A stretch of DNA of 64,000 nt from Cryomorpha sp963836915 (GTDB lineage: Bacteria; Bacteroidota; Bacteroidia; Flavobacteriales_D; Cryomorphaceae): contig CAWILH010000002.1 of NCBI GenBank assembly GCA_963836915.1, forward strand, positions 4,030,001 through 4,094,000, given 5' to 3'. Within the stretch, counting starts at the first letter, position 1; every line of letters begins with the position of its first letter. Positions 60,881 to 64,000 of this stretch are shown piece by piece. The notes beneath the pieces were generated by a model. It saw only the letters and a list, made by a program, of their open reading frames with translations, did not search any database and was not told the DNA's origin. The position numbers and the translations under genes were made by a program.

Positions 60881-63247
60881 ATGGCCGAAAAGAAAAGTAG
60901 CATCATTGATGTTGATGATTTATTAATCATCTCTAAATTCATCTCCAAGAACTGGCTCGTTCTCATCATCTTTCCCATAGTGGCCGGCATCATGGCCTAT
61001 TTTTATGTACATCGGATGCCCGATGAATACGGCGCCAAAACCGAAATACTGCTAGGCAGCCAATCGGGATATGAGTATCAATCTCAGATTTATAGAAATC
61101 TTACCGGTTATGGCGGCGGTGGGGTCAATCAGATCACCAATCAAATACGGGTACTGCAATCGCATGACCTGGTGTCCCGAACACTTGATAAGCTCGATTT
61201 TCAAATATCGTATCATATCGTAGGCCGCGTAAAGACCACCGAGATTCCATTTATTGATGCCTTTGCCGTAGATATCAGGCTCAATGAGTTGGATGGGGAT
61301 CAACTCTACGGCGTCCCCTTCGATATCCGCATCTTAGATCAGGAAAGCTATGTACTAAGTTTTCAAAATAGCGGTGAAACCGTGCAGCGCACCCACGCCT
61401 TTAATGCTACCGTGGTCGAGAAAGAATATGTGATCAATCTGGAGCGCAATGAACTGCTGAGCAAAGAGACCTTCGAAAAGCTAAAGGAAAATTCCTACCA
61501 GTTTGTGGTGAATACCAAGCGCTTCTTGATACGTGAATACCAAGAGTCGCTAGAGATCAAGAATGAAGAAGGGACGAGCATAATTTCCATTTCTGTAAGA
61601 GATCACTTGGCGTCTAAGGCTAAGATGTTTCTCGACTCCCTATCGGGATCTTACGTAGATTATACCATCCAGTCGCAGATAAGCCTGAATGAGAATACGC
61701 TGGAATATATCGACCGCCAGCTCACAGGGGTCACCTTCATACTGGACTCGATAGAGAGCAACTTGGAGCGGTTTAAAGAGAAAGAAGACATTCTCGATCT
61801 TTCGCGTGAGCAATCTCAGTTTTTTGATAAACTCTTACAGTTTGAAGGAGAGAAGCGAGAGCAGCTCCTAAAGCTTGAGACGCTTGAATCCCTTGAGAAA
61901 TACTTACTTACCAAGACCGATGAACGGCTCTTGCCCCCGGCGCTCTATATCACCGACGACGATTTTCTAGGGTCGTCCCTGCGCGAGCTTTATGACTTGG
62001 AAGTGAGAAGGACGCAAGCGGCCTACGATGCCAAAGAGATAGCACCCGGTGCCGAGCGCATCGATAAATCCATTCAATCGCTTCGATCCAATACGCTGGT
62101 CTACATTAATAATTTGCGGTCGGCGATAGATGACCGCGTGAAGGATGTAAATAAAGAGATAAGCTATTATGAATCTTTATTGCGCAAGCTGCCGCAATCA
62201 GAGCGTGAGATACTAAACATACAGCGCAACCTGAATGTAAATGAGAAGATGTATGTCTATTTGCTTGAAAAGAAGGCAAATACAATCATAGCGCGTGCCG
62301 CCATCGTACCCGAAGTGAGCCTTATAGAAGTGGCGCGAAGTGTTGGGGTAGTAGGCCCTGAGAAATCTAAGATTGTCTATTATTTTCTCGCTGTCGGCTT
62401 TTTGATTGCCATCATCATAGCCTTTGTGCGATCGCTATTATTCGACCGTATCCAAAATACCCGCGAGTTAAAGCAGCTCACCAAGCTCCCCATTTTGGGT
62501 GGTATCCCGCGCTCGGCCGAGAGCGGGAGCGACCGGCTGGTGGTCACCAAAAATTCGCGCTCCAGCATTGCCGAATCTTTTCGGAGCATCCGTACCAATC
62601 TTCAATATTTTAGCGAGAATCCGGGCAGTAAGAGCATATTGCTCACATCGCTTTATCCCGGCGAAGGTAAAACCTTTTGCAGTATCAATACAGCCGCCAT
62701 CATAGCCAGTGCCAATAAGAAAGTGCTCATCCTTGATTTTGACATGCATAAGCCGAAGGTGCATCAATCGCTAGAGCTGAAGAACGAAGTGGGGCTATCG
62801 ACTTTTATCGTAGGGCGGAATACGCTCGATGAAGTGCTGCAGCCTACTTCTGTGAACAATATGGACGTAATCACGGCAGGCCCTGTGCCGCCCAATGCAT
62901 CTGAACTTGTGCTCAGTCCGCGTATCGATGAGCTGCTTGCGGAGCTCAAACTCCGGTATGATTATATCATTATCGATACGCCGCCCATCATGCTTATCTC
63001 CGACTCTATGGTGCTCATGCGAAAGGTCGAGATCGGAATGTTTGTGATGAACACCGAGCGTGCCACACGCGCCGGAGTGCGAAATCTGGAAGAAATCGTT
63101 CAGACCAGCAAGCTTGATCATACCGCCTTGATCCTTAATAATGTGAAACTGAAACGGTGGAAGTATTATTATGGTCGCTACGGTTATCGATATGGCTATG
63201 GCTACGGCTATGGAAAAGGCTACGGTTCTGATGATAGAAAAGACTGA
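60881..63247 (+). CDS. Polysaccharide biosynthesis tyrosine autokinase (Wzc-type)
   Basis: A 788-residue inner-membrane co-polymerase. A Wzz domain between two membrane helices (about residues 29-46 and 508-528) holds long coiled coils (about 270-470). The cytoplasmic BY-kinase domain has Walker A SLYPGEGKTF, Walker A' VLILDFDMHKP and Walker B YIIIDTPPIML. The C-terminal tail is a tyrosine cluster (YYYGRYGYRYGYGYGYGKGY) for autophosphorylation. It controls chain length and export of a capsule or exopolysaccharide; the permease gene overlaps its stop by one base. A counteracting LMW phosphatase is encoded at 661-1128, far away. Confidence 0.95.
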   Translation: MAEKKSSIIDVDDLLIISKFISKNWLVLIIFPIVAGIMAYFYVHRMPDEYGAKTEILLGSQSGYEYQSQIYRNLTGYGGGGVNQITNQIRVLQSHDLVSRTLDKLDFQISYHIVGRVKTTEIPFIDAFAVDIRLNELDGDQLYGVPFDIRILDQESYVLSFQNSGETVQRTHAFNATVVEKEYVINLERNELLSKETFEKLKENSYQFVVNTKRFLIREYQESLEIKNEEGTSIISISVRDHLASKAKMFLDSLSGSYVDYTIQSQISLNENTLEYIDRQLTGVTFILDSIESNLERFKEKEDILDLSREQSQFFDKLLQFEGEKREQLLKLETLESLEKYLLTKTDERLLPPALYITDDDFLGSSLRELYDLEVRRTQAAYDAKEIAPGAERIDKSIQSLRSNTLVYINNLRSAIDDRVKDVNKEISYYESLLRKLPQSEREILNIQRNLNVNEKMYVYLLEKKANTIIARAAIVPEVSLIEVARSVGVVGPEKSKIVYYFLAVGFLIAIIIAFVRSLLFDRIQNTRELKQLTKLPILGGIPRSAESGSDRLVVTKNSRSSIAESFRSIRTNLQYFSENPGSKSILLTSLYPGEGKTFCSINTAAIIASANKKVLILDFDMHKPKVHQSLELKNEVGLSTFIVGRNTLDEVLQPTSVNNMDVITAGPVPPNASELVLSPRIDELLAELKLRYDYIIIDTPPIMLISDSMVLMRKVEIGMFVMNTERATRAGVRNLEEIVQTSKLDHTALILNNVKLKRWKYYYGRYGYRYGYGYGYGKGYGSDDRKD

Positions 63248-64000
63248 TGCAGCGCGATGAAGCGGCAGCCATACCGGATTCCTATTGGGATGAAATCATC
63301 GATCCCGACCGCCCAAAGCGCAGGCTGAGCCATAAAGCCATTTGGCCTTATAGGAGTTTGATGTTCCTTCTCGTAAAGCGCGATCTGGCAGCGGTTTATA
63401 AGCAGACTTTCTTGGGCCGCTCTGGCTGGTACTCGAAGTGATTATTAAGGTGGCGCTCTATTATTTTGTGTTCGGACAGCTCGCTGCCCTGCCCACAGAT
63501 GGAGTCCCACCGCTCATGTTCTACCTGGCCGGGCTCACGTTTTGGGAACTCTTTGCGTCTATTTTAAAGCGCAGTTCTAATTCTTTTTGGGTCAACCAAC
63601 ATATCTTTTCGAAGGTATACTTTCCTAGGATGGTAGTGCCTTTGGCAGCCGCGCTCGCCAGCTTTGCGCGGTTTGCCATTCAGTTTACGCTCTTCCTTCT
63701 TATTTGGGTTTTTTATTGGGTTCAAGGGCAGGTGGCGCCCACATCCATGTTGCTGGTCATGCCTGTGGCGTTGCTCATTATCACAGCTTTGGCGCTGGGT
63801 GCGGGACTCTGTATTGCTTCGCTTACGGTGCGCTTTCGCGATTTTCGTTTTGTGGTCGATACAGGCATTCAGGTGCTCTTTTTTCTCACCCCGGTGGTGT
63901 ATCCATTGAGTTTGGCTCAAGGCCAAATTTCCACTGTTCTTCAGTTCAACCCAATGGCCGGCCTGATAGAAATCTTAAAATATGGGTTCTTGGGCGCTGG
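63247..64000 (+). pseudogene. ABC-2 type polysaccharide export permease, frameshifted and cut by the window edge
   Basis: From the ATG at 63247 the frame encodes a charged N-terminus and VKRDLAAVYKQTFLG, then shifts at TTGGGCCGCTC (about 63418) and stops at 63441. With one base restored it continues as PLWLVLEVIIKVALYYFVFGQ and SNSFWVNQHIFSKVYFPRM, with membrane helices to the window end, the pattern of Wzm/KpsM/RfbA-type permeases (ABC2_membrane). It would export the polysaccharide governed by the kinase encoded just before. As with lon and the AAA ATPase gene, the indel is in a GC run, so a sequence error is likely. Confidence 0.87.

Overview
The window reads as chromosomal DNA of a member of the Bacteroidota (Cytophagales/Flavobacteriales-like). 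The evidence is the -7 element TAnnTTTG in front of many genes, Bacteroidota-specific families (the alternative GlmU, DUF6728-, DUF6952- and DUF6364-type small proteins, an NqrM-like protein, head-GIN lipoproteins) and a general lack of Shine-Dalgarno sequences. No rRNA or tRNA gene was seen. Three single-base frameshifts in otherwise intact genes (lon, a MoxR-like AAA ATPase, an ABC-2 permease) suggest a draft-quality assembly or a few real mutations.

Layout. 1-36.1 kb is mostly housekeeping: an RsmI-like methyltransferase and LMW phosphatase, a DUF4139 protein, an LpxH-like phosphoesterase with a glycosyltransferase, TrhA/hemolysin III, MATE, Lon, GlmU-like, FkbM, UvrB, MnmH-SelD (selenium for tRNA), an ABC exporter, Ppx, a sigma-54-type response regulator without DNA-binding domain, an RhlE-type helicase, an acyltransferase, two coupled M1 peptidases, an L,D-transpeptidase and a PIN toxin-antitoxin pair. 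Intergenic repeat fields lie at 4.0-4.2, 23.3-24.6 and 29.7-30.3 kb.

36.1-51.8 kb is an accessory island. It starts with a dead group II intron that lacks its reverse transcriptase and carries a MITE in domain VI, followed by a cut IS1595 and a damaged IS66. Then comes the most notable element: an integron-like array of AT-rich gene cassettes (40.7-50.9 kb), all genes on the minus strand. Each gene (or operon) is bounded by imperfect palindromes whose outer boxes obey the integron rule: the box opening each cassette (GTTnnnn) is the reverse complement of the box closing the same cassette (nnnnAAC), and differs from cassette to cassette. Cargo: a complete C-M-R type II restriction-modification operon (BglII-like nuclease, C5-methyltransferase), a lipoprotein, a beta-propeller lipoprotein, an AAA_13/RloC-like ATPase and two orphan membrane proteins. 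An IS110 element with a ~200-nt 5' non-coding segment (candidate bridge RNA) sits inside one attC-like site. A truncated tyrosine recombinase lacking the IntI-specific insertion lies at the head of the array and faces the same way as the cassettes. A cut outer-membrane-protein gene marks the island's right scar.

51.8-64 kb returns to core genes: CPBP protease, frameshifted MoxR-like ATPase, ApbE and an NqrM-like protein, head-GIN lipoprotein, PagL-like lipid A deacylase, MazG, a decayed second IS66, thioredoxin plus DUF6952, then a Wzc-type tyrosine autokinase and an ABC-2 polysaccharide-export permease that runs off the window.
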